Of a stretch of 64,000 bases of DNA, positions 44,901 to 57,107 are shown piece after piece. The stretch is from Limnanthes douglasii subsp. nivea. Its lineage: Eukaryota > Streptophyta > Magnoliopsida > Brassicales > Limnanthaceae. Location of the stretch: contig JAUPFV010000005.1 in the NCBI GenBank assembly GCA_036936605.1, positions 6,284,345 to 6,348,344 on the forward strand, written 5' to 3'. Every line of letters starts with the position of its first letter. Within the stretch, counting starts at the first letter, position 1. The notes under the pieces were generated by a model. It was not told where the DNA came from. It did no database searches and was given only the letters and a program-made list of their open reading frames with translations. A program made the position numbers and the translations under genes.

Positions 44901-45540
44901 CGTGAGCAAGCATATCATGTCCCTTATGAACTACCGCATCAACATAATAGAGACCTCCTTGTTTAGTACCACGCCCAATGATCTCCTTCGTACGAATTTC
45001 CTGTAAAATGCAAAAAAATGGATACATAAGAACCACACAGTTGAGCTGTTTTGTCACTTGACTAACAGATAATAACTTTAAGGATAGTGAAGGAATGTAT
45101 AGGCAGTTTTGAATTTCTATTTTTTCCAAAAATATAATTGAACCTCCCCCTTTGACTTCACAAATTTCTCCACTAGCAGTCTCAGTATGGGACTTCTTTG
45201 GAGATGACATGTCACCAAAGTCTTTAGGATCATAAGACATGGTGTCCGTAGCCCCGCAATCAAAGATCCAATTCATTGATTTCTCAAACCCTTTACCTCC
45301 AAGTTTTTCATAGGAGTTCGCCGCCATTCCTCCAAAACTAGTGCCACTTCCTTGCTCATTTTTAGTCGGATCTTCACCGCCACTTGTAGATGAAGCCCGT
45401 TTGACATTAGATCTGAAACACCGGTTATTTTTCTCCTTATGACCGTCCTCCCACCATTCTGGATAATCAACCAGCTAGAAACATGTATTTTCAGTTTGTT
45501 TCTTCATCCCACAATGAGTGCAATACAACTTGGATTTATC
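41981..45540 (-). pseudogene. pol: Copia pol (protease, integrase, RT, RNase H), frameshifted
   Basis: Near 45,480-45,540 a zinc-knuckle region interrupted by a stop precedes YPEWWEDG. The protease motif FDCGATDTM follows (usual DSGATDHM, so Ser is Cys), then the gag-pre-integrase motif LWLWHQRLGHPSFSYLK. Integrase at 44,254-44,698 has LRSDNGTEF and PQQNGTLEQKNRTL. RT at 43,226-43,429 has [13 protein letters not shown] and [11 protein letters not shown], and continues at 42,232-43,041 with YVDDMIIMGND. RNase H motifs are DADWGRNPNDKRSTAGY and SLSSAESKF, ending LGIGDPTTPLERGC. Breaks occur near 44,800, 44,500-44,540, 44,250, 43,490, 43,050-43,220 and 42,290. The core residues are mostly kept, so decay is moderate. 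Confidence 0.85.
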
Positions 45541-45666
45541 TTCTTTATTTTTGGATCATAATTTAAACCTCTATGCAGAATCTTTAGCAGCCAAACCCAT
45601 TCCAATTTCAGTCGAGTCACTATCAGAAGAACTTGATTTTAGTATATTAAGCCTGGTCACTTGCCT

Positions 45667-46350
45667 TCATATTGTAGCATATGCTATTTCCACGGAAGAA
45701 AGATGATCCTTTTTTAGGATATCTCTCTTGATTGGTTCAAGCTTGTCATTAATCGACATTAGCAATTGATAGAGTCTTGGTTCTTGAGTCTTCTTATTGT
45801 AGATCTGAATGTCTTCTGGGTCTATCATAGGGTTCGGATCTCGCCTATCTATAGACATCCAGATGTTATGCAGTTTGTTCCACAAGTCTTCTAGTGTATC
45901 GGACCCTTGCCTTAATGAATTAGCCCTCTTATGAAGGTCAAACACCTGTAACGAATCTGTACCAGGACCGTATGTGGTAGCTAACCCATCCCATAGGGCT
46001 TTTGCAGTGGGATATTGCAAGACATTATTCACCAAGCTGGATTCAAGATTCTGGATAATCCATGTGAAAACACATTGATCATCTTGTTCCCACCTTGTAT
46101 ATATTTTGTCAGTTTTGGATGAAGGTGTCGGCTCCCCTGTAATGTGAGAACCTCTCCCCCTTTTCCCAATTGCTTTCTTCATCAGGTTTGCCCATAGGGC
46201 ATAGTTGTCACCACCGAGTTTAATCCCTATGGATAAATTCTCGGGGTTAGTTGTTTGTTGTTGTGTTCCGAGACCATTTCTCATAATGGCAGCAATCTGC
46301 ATTGTTAATTCATCAAGGATTTGACTGACCACAAATTCATTGTCAGTCAT
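45667..46350 (-). pseudogene. gag: Copia Gag ORF (zinc knuckle separated by stops)
   Basis: 227 codons from ATG 46,350, the first ATG after the primer site. Features are GIKLGGDNYALWANLMKKAI, WEQDDQCVFTWIIQNLESS, PTAKALWDGLATTYGPGTD, VFDLHKRANSLRQG and LEDLWNKLHNIWMSID, the typical UBN2-family copia Gag pattern. The frame stops before the knuckle, which continues after 45,640 in other frames. In the living element it would package its RNA. Confidence 0.85.
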
Positions 46351-46564
46351 CTTTGTGGAGGATGTTCAGAATTCCCAGAATCACACGTGCTCTAATACCA
46401 TGTTAAAAACAAAGAGAGAAGTAGCCGCAGGAGGCGGCTAGGGTTTTGTGTTTATTAGAAAATATTCTCTTTTGTATTGAACTGTTTTTTTATAATGCAA
46501 ACCCAAGTAAGGCTCTCAATATATAGAGAACTTAGAGGCCTATACAAGGAAACTTAATACACTG

Positions 46565-46728
46565 AATATTGTTTGATTTAAGTTTTGAAAATTAAATTTT
46601 TTTAAATTTTAAAAGTTCATTAATATATTTTGTGATATCACGGTGGAATATCAGCGAGAACGATTGATAACATCAATATTTGATGGATAAATGTAACTTT
46701 AAACTATAGAAACACAGACTCAAAAGTT
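46565..46728. repeat. Right copy of the 163-bp direct repeat flanking the copia element
   Basis: It starts inside the right LTR end at the shared AATATT and runs GTTTGATTTAAG..CAAAAGTT, then continues into CAATAAAAAGC where the left copy meets the LTR. It thus looks like an unoccupied version of the insertion locus joined to the LTR at a 6-bp microhomology. The copies differ by roughly ten substitutions and small indels. Confidence 0.85.
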
Positions 46729-48015
46729 CAATAAAAAGCTAATCGTTCAAAATCCTAATACAAAAATAAAGTAAACATAATAAAATCAAATCATTTCAAA
46801 TTAGAAGTAATCAAAATTGTTTTATTGTTTTATAAAATATTTAAAATATTTAAAAAATGGCAAACGCACTAAAATAGAGTTTGGAGTCTCTAAAAGCTGG
46901 AACTTCTAGCCCAAACTTCGTGACTATGTCACATTCGTTGTTGGGCTTTGTTCATTTACTTGATTTGAGTACCCGCAACGCCCAAATCTGATACCCGAAT
47001 CAGCAATAAGGCTCATGTGCGTCTGTCCAAAACAACTACGTAGTTGTATAGGCCATCTGGCCTACATCAATTGGGTTGAGTATAAAAAAGTAAATATTTG
47101 TAGGAAATAAAGACGAATAGAAGAGAAGAGAATATTAGAATAGATCTTAGATTGAATATCAAGATATTATATACTTTGAGAAAATAAAGGTAGAATGACA
47201 TAAAAACATAAAGTTAAGTTAAATGAGGAATATTTTGAGAAAATAAAGGTAGAATGACATAAAAACATAAAGTTAAGTTAAATGAGGGATAAAAGAGTAA
47301 AAGAATGTGTTGATTTTTTAAAGAAAAATTTAAATGATGAAAATAATATATGGGGCTAAAGGAAATAATAAATCTTATAAATAAAATGGTTTTTTAAAAT
47401 ACATATAAAACGTTACGTAGTCCTAGGATATTAATATTATTTTTAGCTTTTGAAAAGTATTAGCTTACCATTTATTTATTTATTTTTCAAAAAATATTCC
47501 AAAAATATAATATCTTATGAACTTAAGATACTTTACTTTTAAAAAGAAGTCAAGTTCGATAAATATATACAAAGATAATTTTCATCATCAGTGTTACAAT
47601 GGTTAGAAAGTGTGTCCTAAAATACCCATGACATCTTGATAAGTTGGGATTTTATGATCAACGGAAAAGCGAGGAGTGAAAATGTTTTTATGATTTTATT
47701 TTTTTAATTTTTCCATTGTCTACCAACAAATTCAAATAAATATTGACTAATCACTATTTTGGATACCAGAGAGACACCGAACAAACACTTACTATGTTTA
47801 TATAAAAATTAACTTTGATGCTAAATCAGTTATGTTTTGCTTCAAAATATATAGTAAAAATTGATTAATTTGGTATTAAAAATATTAAACAGTTTAAATT
47901 AACATATTTAATTTGGTTTCCAATAGAATTTTTGGCTCACACAAATCTAAAAATAACAAATTAGATAAGAGGCAATTGAGTGTTGAAAATGTTAAGTTTT
48001 AATATACCAAATGAT
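46729..48015. other. AT-rich intergenic DNA
   Basis: No gene traces. Contains a near-perfect tandem duplication at 47,175-47,288, listed separately. A GC-normal patch at 46,900-47,080 shows nothing recognisable. Confidence 0.5.
47175..47288. repeat. 59-bp tandem duplication
   Basis: TTTGAGAAAATAAAGG followed by TAGAATGACATAAAAACATA and AAGTTAAGTTAAATGAGG occurs twice with a 59-bp period, with almost no differences. A recent local duplication. Confidence 0.9.
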
Positions 48016-48821
48016 AAGATGAAAAAACATCCCACAAAAATTAACAAACTTTGGAGTGAGAGACTCTCCCTTCCTTCACTAGAACAACGGCTATATTTCT
48101 TCAAATATTTCGAATTGGCAGTCACCCTGCTCCCCCGCTGGTCGGCCACCGGTGTATTGACTTCATCTATCCACCATTCAAGGCATTAACCCTTAATTCA
48201 AAATATATTTCTTCAAACTTTCATATATCTTCTTATCTAGTGAAACACCATATAGCCATAGTACTAACACCTTTGGGCCGATTTAACACATTATCTTGGC
48301 CTGATTTCCAGCCACATATGGAGCCAAATTCAGACCATCATGATATTTGTCTTATTTTTCCTTATCCGTGACCTGCAAGCATGCAAAAAATAACACTTTT
48401 ATTCAATATGTTACTTCACCCTTATTAAGTCTTCGCAAACCTAATCATGTTCCATATACCCTCCATTTTCTATCTAAGGTAAATCTATACCCTCCTTCAT
48501 ACCCTCTCTATCTGTTGAGTTCCCTTTCTTGTGCTTATCTGAGTCTGATTCATAGTGCCAAACTTTAATCAAAACCATCGCTACCAACCTTCATCCATTC
48601 TCGACCAAAAGAACTCACTAAAACACTACCATATCTTTTGGCTCACCTTCTGGCCTCTCGAAAGTTTCCTAAAACTTAGCCTAATCAACCTTAACCATTT
48701 TTACTTTTAAGAATTTAAAAAACCATCCTACAATCTGTTATTTACATAAACATCTCTTCAGAACTTCAACCATCATACTACCTTTACTAAATAAATTTTA
48801 AACATACCTCAAATTCAATCA

Positions 48822-50800
48822 ATGACCTCCTCTGGCTCTGCGTCTGTTCCTGATCTAGCTCCTCCCAGTTCCTTTTGCCCTCGCCTTCCTTCTGGAACTC
48901 TCGGTGTCTTTTCGCCGGAGAAATCATCTTTATTCTCTTATACTTTGGTGGTGATGTCATCGAACCCAACTCCTCGATTCCTCACTAGAGTTACCTCAAG
49001 CCACCATACTTACCTCCACACTACCTCCCTCGGCCCCCCGTCCCTCGAAGAAAAATCTCATCCCTCATGGTATCTCCCATGACCAAAAATAGGAAATGGT
49101 GAAATCCCTCTCCAGAGCCAGGTTCCACATGAAAAATCTGGGCAGAGTACTCACTTTACTAGAATCCCGAGAGCCATTTTCTCATCCCAAAATGAGTGAT
49201 CAAACATCTCTTTGGTCTCTATGTTTCGGCTAATAAAATCATATCTTCCCTTAAATATCTTTATCTCTCCATCTCTCTCCAGAAATCTACTGTACCATCT
49301 GATATCGTAAATCTAACCCATGGTCTTTTTTACCTCGATGTCGTCGCCACCATCTCTGAACTTATTCTTTCGTCCTTGTGCATCGTTATGACCATCGAAT
49401 CTTTGCATGACTCCTACATCACTAAAACCCTTCCACAATCTTCTCTATCGAGAGATTAAGAGATAAAAACCCTAATCCTACTTATTTGCAAGACACTAGA
49501 GATTTTTTTTTACCTTAGTCCTCCAACATCACCGTTCTCTGCCTCTAACCCTAAGAAAACTCTCATCGATGGTGTCCCTTTCAATTTTGAGAAAGTTGGG
49601 CATTGCGATATTGCCTCCTCTGTGATCTGGGCCACCGGATTGCAAAGAACCATTTCTCTACTAGGGCGCCTCAAGCCCAGTTTGTTGTTACTCAACTGCC
49701 TCAAGCCTCATTACCCTATAACTCATTGGACTATCATCAATATCGATCTCTCGGGCCTATTACTATCACCTCATCCTTGGACCAGCTTACTAATGGTATC
49801 ATGGGCCCATCATCCTTCTATTCCTTTTCATATCCTCTTTCCAGCTCAACCCACACCCTCCAAAATGTTCTAAACATCCATAAAATGGCTTCTTTCTCGA
49901 AATCTACCAACCCATCTACTTAAAACTCCTTACCCCCCACCTCCAATCCTATACCATCAACTTCGTCCTCCTTTAATCCTCCTTCGACTCATAAATTAGG
50001 CGTCTTCCGACCCCTCTCGATATCATCTCATCGCACACCCTCATTACCTAAGCTTTGTGGAATTTTCCCCCACGGTAGAAAATTCAAAACCTTAATTTCT
50101 TCAACCCTCCTCCAGTAGCTCATCTTCCTTTTACTTGAATACCAATAACCCATCCAAAACCATTCCTCGGCCTCGATCTTCCAACTCTCATACTTTTTTA
50201 TATAGATCCAACTCCTCTGTTAAACCTTTATATCTTTATCCATCCTCTTGGATTTTTGTTCCTCTTGTTCTCGAAGCCCTCCAAAATGACTTTAAGGTAA
50301 TACTTTGATCATGGACACTGATGTCACTAGTGGAGCCCCAGATTCTTGGCGATCTTGTTTATCTGGTTATTTTCTTGGGGAAACACCCAACTTTTCTCAA
50401 CTCAAGGAAAATTTCATTGTTATTTGAGGAAAGCTTGGCCTAGAAGAATTCAAATGTATCCCCGAATGATATTTCTTCTTCAATTTTAATTTGGAAGATA
50501 TAGCTAAGAATATCTTTAGATAAAGCTGCATGGAATTTATGTGGTATGTCCATAAAATTTGGGAACCTCTATCCACCCCTTCAAAATATCCGCCCAAATA
50601 AATTCCAATTTGGGTTAAAATCATCAAAATTCCTTTGGAACTATAGAGCTCTAAGGCTCTTAGTCGCATTGGCTCGGTTATCGGTATCACTCTCCACGGT
50701 GACAAACAAACCGAGAGAAGGGATATACTCAAATTTACGCGCACATGTGTTCAGATTAAAGCTGGTACCCTTAAACTACATCGATTGTGTTTGAATGCTT
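48822..50800 (+). pseudogene. LINE ORF1 region
   Basis: Fragmented Ser/Pro-rich frames: the first ATG at 48,822 gives MTSSGSASVPDLAPPSSFCP. Near 49,565 IDGVPFNFEKVGHC resembles the start of the ORF1 zinc-knuckle region. A Ser/Thr/Pro-rich tail (49,880-50,200) follows, as in plant LINE Gag-like proteins. Stops and shifts occur every few hundred bases. Assignment rests mainly on position before ORF2. Confidence 0.5.
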
Positions 50801-51137
50801 AAGTAAAAAATTCGTCGGTCAGATTGGAGTATCAGGGCCTTCCGACCTAATGCCTTAAATGTATGGTCTTTCGACATAGCTCTGGTGTTTGCTTTTCCAT
50901 TGTTCATGGTGCCCTTCATCTTGTTGTTCCTCCATTTTCTTTGGGACTCCTTCCCTTTCTGGTGACCTCATTTGAGTCTGATCCATCTGATGAGAATACA
51001 CCTGAGACTGTTGCGGTGGGTAACAGTGTCGATGTGGTCCCCCCGACGGGTAGATCTACCATTCGTGGCTAAGCTTCTGATGTGCATTTCCCTTTGTCCA
51101 CCGATAGCGAAAACACCTAACCCTTTGTAATTATTCT

Positions 51138-54100
51138 ATGTTTATCTCTTCTTGGAATGTGCGTGGGTTAAACGATCCCGCCAGACAAAAATGTTAATGA
51201 TTTTATTATGAATAACAACATATTTGTCATGATTCTAGTGAAAACCAAATTTCACTCTCATAATGGTATTCCCGTCATTAGTAAAATATTCCTCTATTTT
51301 CATTATTCTACTAATCATGAGCACCACTGCTCGGTAGAATATGGATTATTTTGAACCTTAGTGTGATTACAGTCTCTATTTTATCTTTCTTCACCTAACA
51401 TATCCATTTTCATGCAAAACATCTCCACTCACCTAGCTTTTTCTGTTTCACTATTATGTATATGCTTTCAATGAAAGTATAGAGAGAATTCCAATTCGGA
51501 ATATCCTCTAATCCATTTATACCCATAACTAGGGATTCCATTGGTCACCCTTGGGGATTTCAATGCAATACGCAATCTGAAAAAAAACGCTATAGTTCAT
51601 TCAGTACTTTATCATCAACAATTGATGAATTCAATAATTGTTGCTTTGATTTTAATCTAAGTGATCTTCGATCCACCGATTCTTTTTATACCTGGATAGG
51701 AAATACACCTATAATCTCATTTATTCCAAAATTGATCATGTCATAGTCAATACTAACTTGGAAGAAATTTTTTCGTATTCTTCCCCTCATTACGATCATT
51801 CCCAACCTCTGACCATACCATCGTCACCCTTAGTTTTGGAATATTTCGTAATCGTAAGAAAAAAAACTTTAAATTCTTCAATATGTGGCAATCTCACCCT
51901 TTCTATAAAGATGTTATTATATATAGTTGGAACTCTCCATGCATTCTTCAGGGTATGAATCTGGTTTCCTTTAAACTTAACAGACTTCAACTTTTCTTTC
52001 AAAACCTCAACTGCACTACCTATAGTGATATCAGTTTTGAGATTTTCCAATGCTTAAAAAAAACTTCTCCACCCAAAACCTTCTTGATCTAGATCCTTCA
52101 AATCATATCATCATTACTAAGGAGATTGAAGCATCCTCAAACCTCGTCTTTCTTAGTAGGGCGAAAGAATATATCTTTAAGCAAAAATCCAGATAAAATT
52201 GGCTCGAGCTTGGGGATGAAAACACTAAATTCTTCCATAATAGCATCAAAACTCGTCTGTTACGAAACAAAATTACTTTTATCATGAACATCCATGATAA
52301 CTTGATCACTTCTCCCACCGACATCTCTAATATCCTTGTCAGATAGTTTACCTCATTGTTGGGGACTAGACACCTATCTGGGTACCCGAGTTTTTTTAGA
52401 GTTTATTCCCTTATTCCCTTAAAGGTTAATCATTCTAACAAATCTTCAATGATTCATCTGATTACCTGCAATGAGATAAAAGATGTTATGCTCAGCATTG
52501 ATAACAACACATCCCCTGGCCCCGATAGTTTTAACTCAAGTTTTTTTTTTAAATTCCTGGATCATTGTGGACAATAATATTTGCAATGGTGTCCTTGAGT
52601 TTATTAACTCTAATAAAGGGATCCATCATTGAATACTTCTTCTATTTCCCTCATTCCCAAATCTAACACCCCTACGTATGTCCGTGACTACCGTTCTATT
52701 GAATTATACAATGTAGTTTACACAATCATCTTTAAAATTATGGCCAACAGAATTGAAGAATTTTTTCCTTACCTGATTAATAAGTCTCAATCAACATTCG
52801 TTGCTGGCAGAAATATCTCTGACAATATTCTTCTCTCCCAAGAATTACTTAAGGGTTATTATCTCAACTCCAAAGATAAAAGATTCGATCTCAAGATTAA
52901 ATTGATGAAAGATTTTGACAATGTTAGATGAAATATTATCTTTTAAATTCTTGTTTCCATAGATTTCCCGATTAAATAATCACTTGGATAATTCAATGTA
53001 TTGTTACCCCCTCTTATATCATTAATGTTAATGGTGATCCCACTGAGTTCTTTTAGGGTAGGAAATGACTCAGACAATAAGATATTCTCTCGTAGTTCTG
53101 TTTGTCCTTGTCATGCACGTTCTCTCTAACATCTTTAAGGATAAAAGAAACGACCATAACTTCAAATTCCATTAGAAATGTCATAAGTTAAAAATTGTTA
53201 AACTATGTTTTGCGGATGATCTTATGATATTCTGTCATGGCGACATCAAGTTATATATTATCATTAAGGAATGACTGAATGAATTCTTCCTTCTATACGG
53301 GCTGCAAATTAGCTCAAAAAATAATCAGATATTTATATCTGGCATCAACCCCACTCTCAAGACTGACCTCATCAACCTTTATGGTTTTAAGGTCGGTTCT
53401 CTCCCAGTAAAATATTTGGGTGTTCCCCTTATCACGAGTTGTCTTTCCTATTCTGAGTGTCGTCCATTCCTTCACAAAATTACGCCCCAAATTGGCTATT
53501 GGACTTCTAAATACCTCTCTTATGCATGTCGTCTTCAACTCATAAAATCTGCATTTTTTGTTAGGAAAATGTATTGGTCCTTCATTTTCATTCCCCTTTC
53601 GAGAGTTTTTAAGCAACTCTTCTAAATTTTTTATCGCTATCTTTGTTCCAATCATGATTTGAAGATTTATGGTACCAAAGTGGCCAGTTATTCGGTTACC
53701 GTGCCCTTGCTTTAGGGCGGCCTTGGGATTTTGGACCTAAAAATCTGGAATCATGCGGCCATCCTCAAGCACCTTTGGTTAATTATTAACAATACCTCTA
53801 ACTCTAAATACAGCGTTTGGATTAAGATCGAAAAAAATTAAAAACAAAAACTTTTGGGAAATATCCCCCAGCTCCACCCCCTCCTGGATTTGGAGGAAAA
53901 TTCTATCCCTTAGGTCTTTGGCCAGCAATCTTTTCAAGGTGGTTATCAGCAACAATATGAATACTTTCTTCTGATTTGATCTTCAGCTACTTTCTACCTC
54001 CATTTCATCATGCTACGATTATTCCATCATCACTGATTCAAGGTTAGGTAAGCATATTACTGTCTCATACTTTATCTCCAATAGTCGATGGATTTGACCT

Positions 54101-54600
54101 CTCAACATGAGATTCGCTAGTATTGGGAACATAAACAATCTTATGGAACTCCACAATATTATTCGCTCTCTTCCTCATTTAAGAGCTAATCTTGACGATA
54201 TCCTACTCTAGACGGTGAAAACAAGAGCTTATAAACTCACGATTAAAGACACTTACACTACCATTCGAACTTTTATCCCCTATGTCGGATGAGCGAGGTT
54301 AATCTGAGTAAATTCAATATTACTCATCATCTTTTCATCACTTGGCTCGCCATTCATGGAAAACTTACCACTCGTGGCAAGATTTTATCATGGGGGATTG
54401 GTTCTTCCCCTTCTTACGCTCTCTGTAATGTTACAGACAAAGATATTAATCACATCCTCTATGATTGTAGTTCTTCCAATAGCTTATGAGAGCACACTCG
54501 CACTATGATTGAGATCCTCTACCATACTAACTCCAATTAGATCTCTTGGCTTCTTGAAGCCTCCAATTGGCCTCCCTCAAATTCTCGTCATATTTTCCAG
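51138..54600 (+). pseudogene. LINE ORF2 (endonuclease, reverse transcriptase, zinc-binding domain)
   Basis: ATG at 51,138 gives MFISSWNVRGLNDPAR, the usual start of the apurinic-like endonuclease, with stops soon after. At 52,490 NNTSPGPDSFNSSFF, at 52,629-52,931 ISLIPKSNTPTYVRDYRSIE, IIFKIMANRIEEFFPYLINK and SQSTFVAGRNISDNILLSQE, and at 53,203-53,225 the RT box CFADDLMIF. At 53,410 comes PVKYLGVPLITS. At 54,330-54,480 the reverse-transcriptase zinc-binding domain (WLAIHGKLTTRGKILSWG, CNVTDKDINHILYDC). Frameshifts and stops throughout; no activity expected. Confidence 0.85.
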
Positions 54601-55040
54601 ACATGCTTTGGTGATGTCATTTACGATATTTAGAGGTAGCGAAATAACATAATCTTCGGCTCCTCTCCGAGCATTGCTCTGCTGTCTCTTTGCTTACTTG
54701 CTAATCGTTGTTTCCGTTGTTTGGGAACCAAGATTGTTTGGCCTTTCTAAACTATCAACCACTAACTTAATGTTGTTTTTGTTATTGATTTTTTTCTCAC
54801 ATGATGCAGGTACTCACATCTGTTACTCCCGCGTCTACTCCTTACTAGATTCACAACCTACTTTATCTTATTGATGTTTTGCTACCACTTGGTATTTACT
54901 TCCTGGCCTTGTTATGGTCATTTTCTATTTTTCTTTTCTCGTTGTTTATTAAGTCTCCCCTCTGGGTATTCTATAGGTACTTGTATGAACATTTTTATTA
55001 TCTTTAATGCATTTATTCAACCAAAAAAAAGATGAAAAAA

Positions 55041-56417
55041 TATAATCCATATTCTAAATTATTTTGATATTGCACAATAGAGGATAAAAGAGAAGCTACT
55101 ATATTCCATAAATGAAAACAAGAATCTTTCCATATTTCATAGTTGTGCATGTTAAGAGAAGATTTAGAAACATAATGATTAGAAGAAGATTAGTTGCTGA
55201 TGACGGTTGATTTATATAAGGGTTTGACTAATTTTTTATCTTAAAATTATAAGTATCTTATAAAAAAATATTATTTTATTTTCATGATTATTTAAGTTGA
55301 ATTTGATTTTTTTTTGTCAATGACAAAAGGATAATTTATTTCAAACCATAGCTTTTAAAAGAAGTCTAATAAATTAAACTAAAAGAGCATAATTTTTTCA
55401 TAATAACGAGATTAAGGAGTGTAATAAACTATTTTCGATTGAGAAATATTTTAATTTCTTAACGAGTAAATAACATTTGTAATAATTATACATTAGGAAT
55501 ATTTGTGATAGTTTAGGGTAATATAGTTCTTGTGATAGTTTAGGGGTATGATAAGTAAGTTTACGAGTATTTATGGATTTCAATCTTATAAGTACTTCAA
55601 GCTTAAAAACTTATCATTTAAGAATTATATAGTTGCAATCTATAAGTTGTGATGCATTTTTCGATACGTTTATGTTGTATATCTAAACAATATCATCTTG
55701 ACTGCAAAAGATATTTTTGTTTTGTAAGGAAAAGAACTAGTCAAGTATATTAAACTATTTATGTTTTTAAATTTCTTTATTGTTATACCACTAGTATAAT
55801 AAAAGTTATAAGTAGGCTCGAATAATTTATGAAATATTAATAAACACACTTCACCAAAAATATTATGCAATATATTTTTATGATCCAACTTTTACTCCAT
55901 TTCTCAGGATCCTCTTCTTGTCTGTGAAGAAATCATTCATATCCGCGATAAAATTGTAATTTTGTTTTTCTTGAGTTTGGGTTTTATGAATATGCGATTA
56001 AATAGGTTTCAAACACCTAATTTTAACAGATGTTGAGATGTGAGAAAATTGGATAAAATTAATTTTTACATCTTTTAAGGGATATTCCGGCCCAGAGTTC
56101 CAAATAACCCAGATCCTACCCTATCTATGCGAGGAATGGTAAGTGACATACTTCTAAAACGGAACAATTTTTTTAATAATGGAGCCAACATTAGTTGATC
56201 TGATTTTAGTCTTGACAAGGATCGTGATCGTGATAATATTCTTTGGAACATATTATTGTCGTGTTAGTGACGTTGATGTTAATATAATATAATTAAATTT
56301 CTCTATCAAAAGTATATGTTTGTTTTAAATTTTTTATTTAATATTTGTGTACAAATTTTAAAAACCATATACTCACGAGACAATAATAGGTTGTATGCGA
56401 TGTTAATTCGAAATATT
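55041..56417. other. AT-rich intergenic DNA without genes
   Basis: No coding pattern recognised; long A/T runs. Ends at the target duplication of the first SINE. Confidence 0.5.
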
Positions 56418-56425
56418 CAATGATA

Positions 56426-56645
56426 TTTTTTTTCGGAGGAAACCCTCAGCAGCTACTCATAGTGTAATGAGTGCACACAGGGTAAACCATCAGTTTGACG
56501 CAATAGCATGCAAACCAACGCCAGAAGGTAAACTATACAAGGTGACATGCTCAGCCGAGAAAGCGTATGTAGAGGTACTCGAACTCATGACCTTTGGTCA
56601 CAAGCATGCCTTACTCAACCAACTCGGCTACCCCCTTGGGGGCTC
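56426..56645 (-). mobile_element. tRNA-derived SINE, copy 1
   Basis: Minus strand, 220 bp. The tRNA-like head reads GGGTAGCCGAGTTGGTTGAG (A box TAGCCGAGTTGG) and GAGTTCGAGTACC (B box), so it carries an internal RNA polymerase III promoter. The 3' end is CAGGGTTTCCTCCG with an A-tail (T-run at 56,425-56,432 on the plus strand). Likely target duplication CAATGATA/CAATGACA at 56,418-56,425 and 56,646-56,653. Confidence 0.8.
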
Positions 56646-56730
56646 CAATGACATACTCTATTTATACTAGTAAAGGGTCCAAAATCAAGTCTTAGTTAGA
56701 GATATAGATGGAGGTTTTAAGCAATAATTT

Positions 56731-57107
56731 ATCCATAGACTATCGAATTTAGTGATAGATAGTTTTTAAAATTTTAAATATCTGATGGTAGTCTTAAGAC
56801 TATTCAATTTGGATAAAGTTAGTCTCCGCGTTTATTGATTAACGTAAAGTCGTCACGTTGGCACCATACTCAACAAAAGCTTATATCATCGGTGGTCCCT
56901 CAACCTTAACATTGACTTCATTTGGACTTCGACATAAAGTTGAAGGACCATTGGTGATATAAGTTTCCATTGAGTATGGTGTCACGTGGTAGCTTTACAT
57001 TAATTAGTTGATGCGATGGACTGACTTTATCCAATCTGGGGAGGGACTACCACCGGACTTTTAAAAGTCCACGCAATATATGTCACTAGAGTCGATAGTC
57101 TATGGAC
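56731..57107. repeat. 377-bp foldback element with arms of about 180 bp
   Basis: The left arm starts ATCCATAGACTATCGA (56,731) and the right arm ends TCGATAGTCTATGGAC (57,107). Matching inner blocks include CACCATACTCAA/TTGAGTATGGTG, CTTATATCA/TGATATAAG, GGTCCYTCAAC/GTTGARGGACC and TTGGATAAAG/CTTTATCCAA. Almost the whole element could fold into one long imperfect stem. No coding capacity and no clear target duplication. Could be a MITE or a small-RNA-producing hairpin. Confidence 0.8.

Larger units (their letters stand above)
41809..46570 (-). mobile_element. Ty1/copia LTR retrotransposon, nearly full length, decayed
   Basis: Minus strand. The 3' LTR is 41,809-41,986 (178 bp) and the 5' LTR 46,401-46,570 (170 bp), with LTRs differing at several bases. 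The right LTR lacks its last six bases (CTAACA). The primer site TGGTATTAGAGC (minus strand, 46,389-46,400) directly abuts the 5' LTR and matches the tRNA-Met type with one mismatch. The polypurine tract CTTGAGAGAGGG (minus strand, 41,987-41,998) abuts the 3' LTR. Gag and pol follow the copia order protease-integrase-RT-RNaseH. At only 4.76 kb it is compact. Multiple frameshifts make it inactive. Confidence 0.9.
48028..55028 (+). mobile_element. Full-length L1-type LINE, decayed
   Basis: A 12-bp direct repeat AAGATGAAAAAA at 48,016-48,027 and 55,029-55,040 probably is the target duplication. The 3' end has a short A-run at 55,023-55,030 after TTTATTCAACC. The order is a CT-rich 5' leader (48,028-48,820), an ORF1 region (48,822-50,800), ORF2 endonuclease from 51,138, reverse transcriptase (52,300-53,600), and the zinc-binding C-terminus (54,320-54,490). 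At 7.0 kb it is the length of a complete plant L1. The duplication is A-rich, so the left end is less certain than the right. Confidence 0.75.

Noticed and set aside
56467..56670. Short protein-like frames over SINE copies (also 58,352-58,534)
   Set aside because: The frames repeat because the SINE repeats; the sequence is tRNA-derived and flanked by target duplications.
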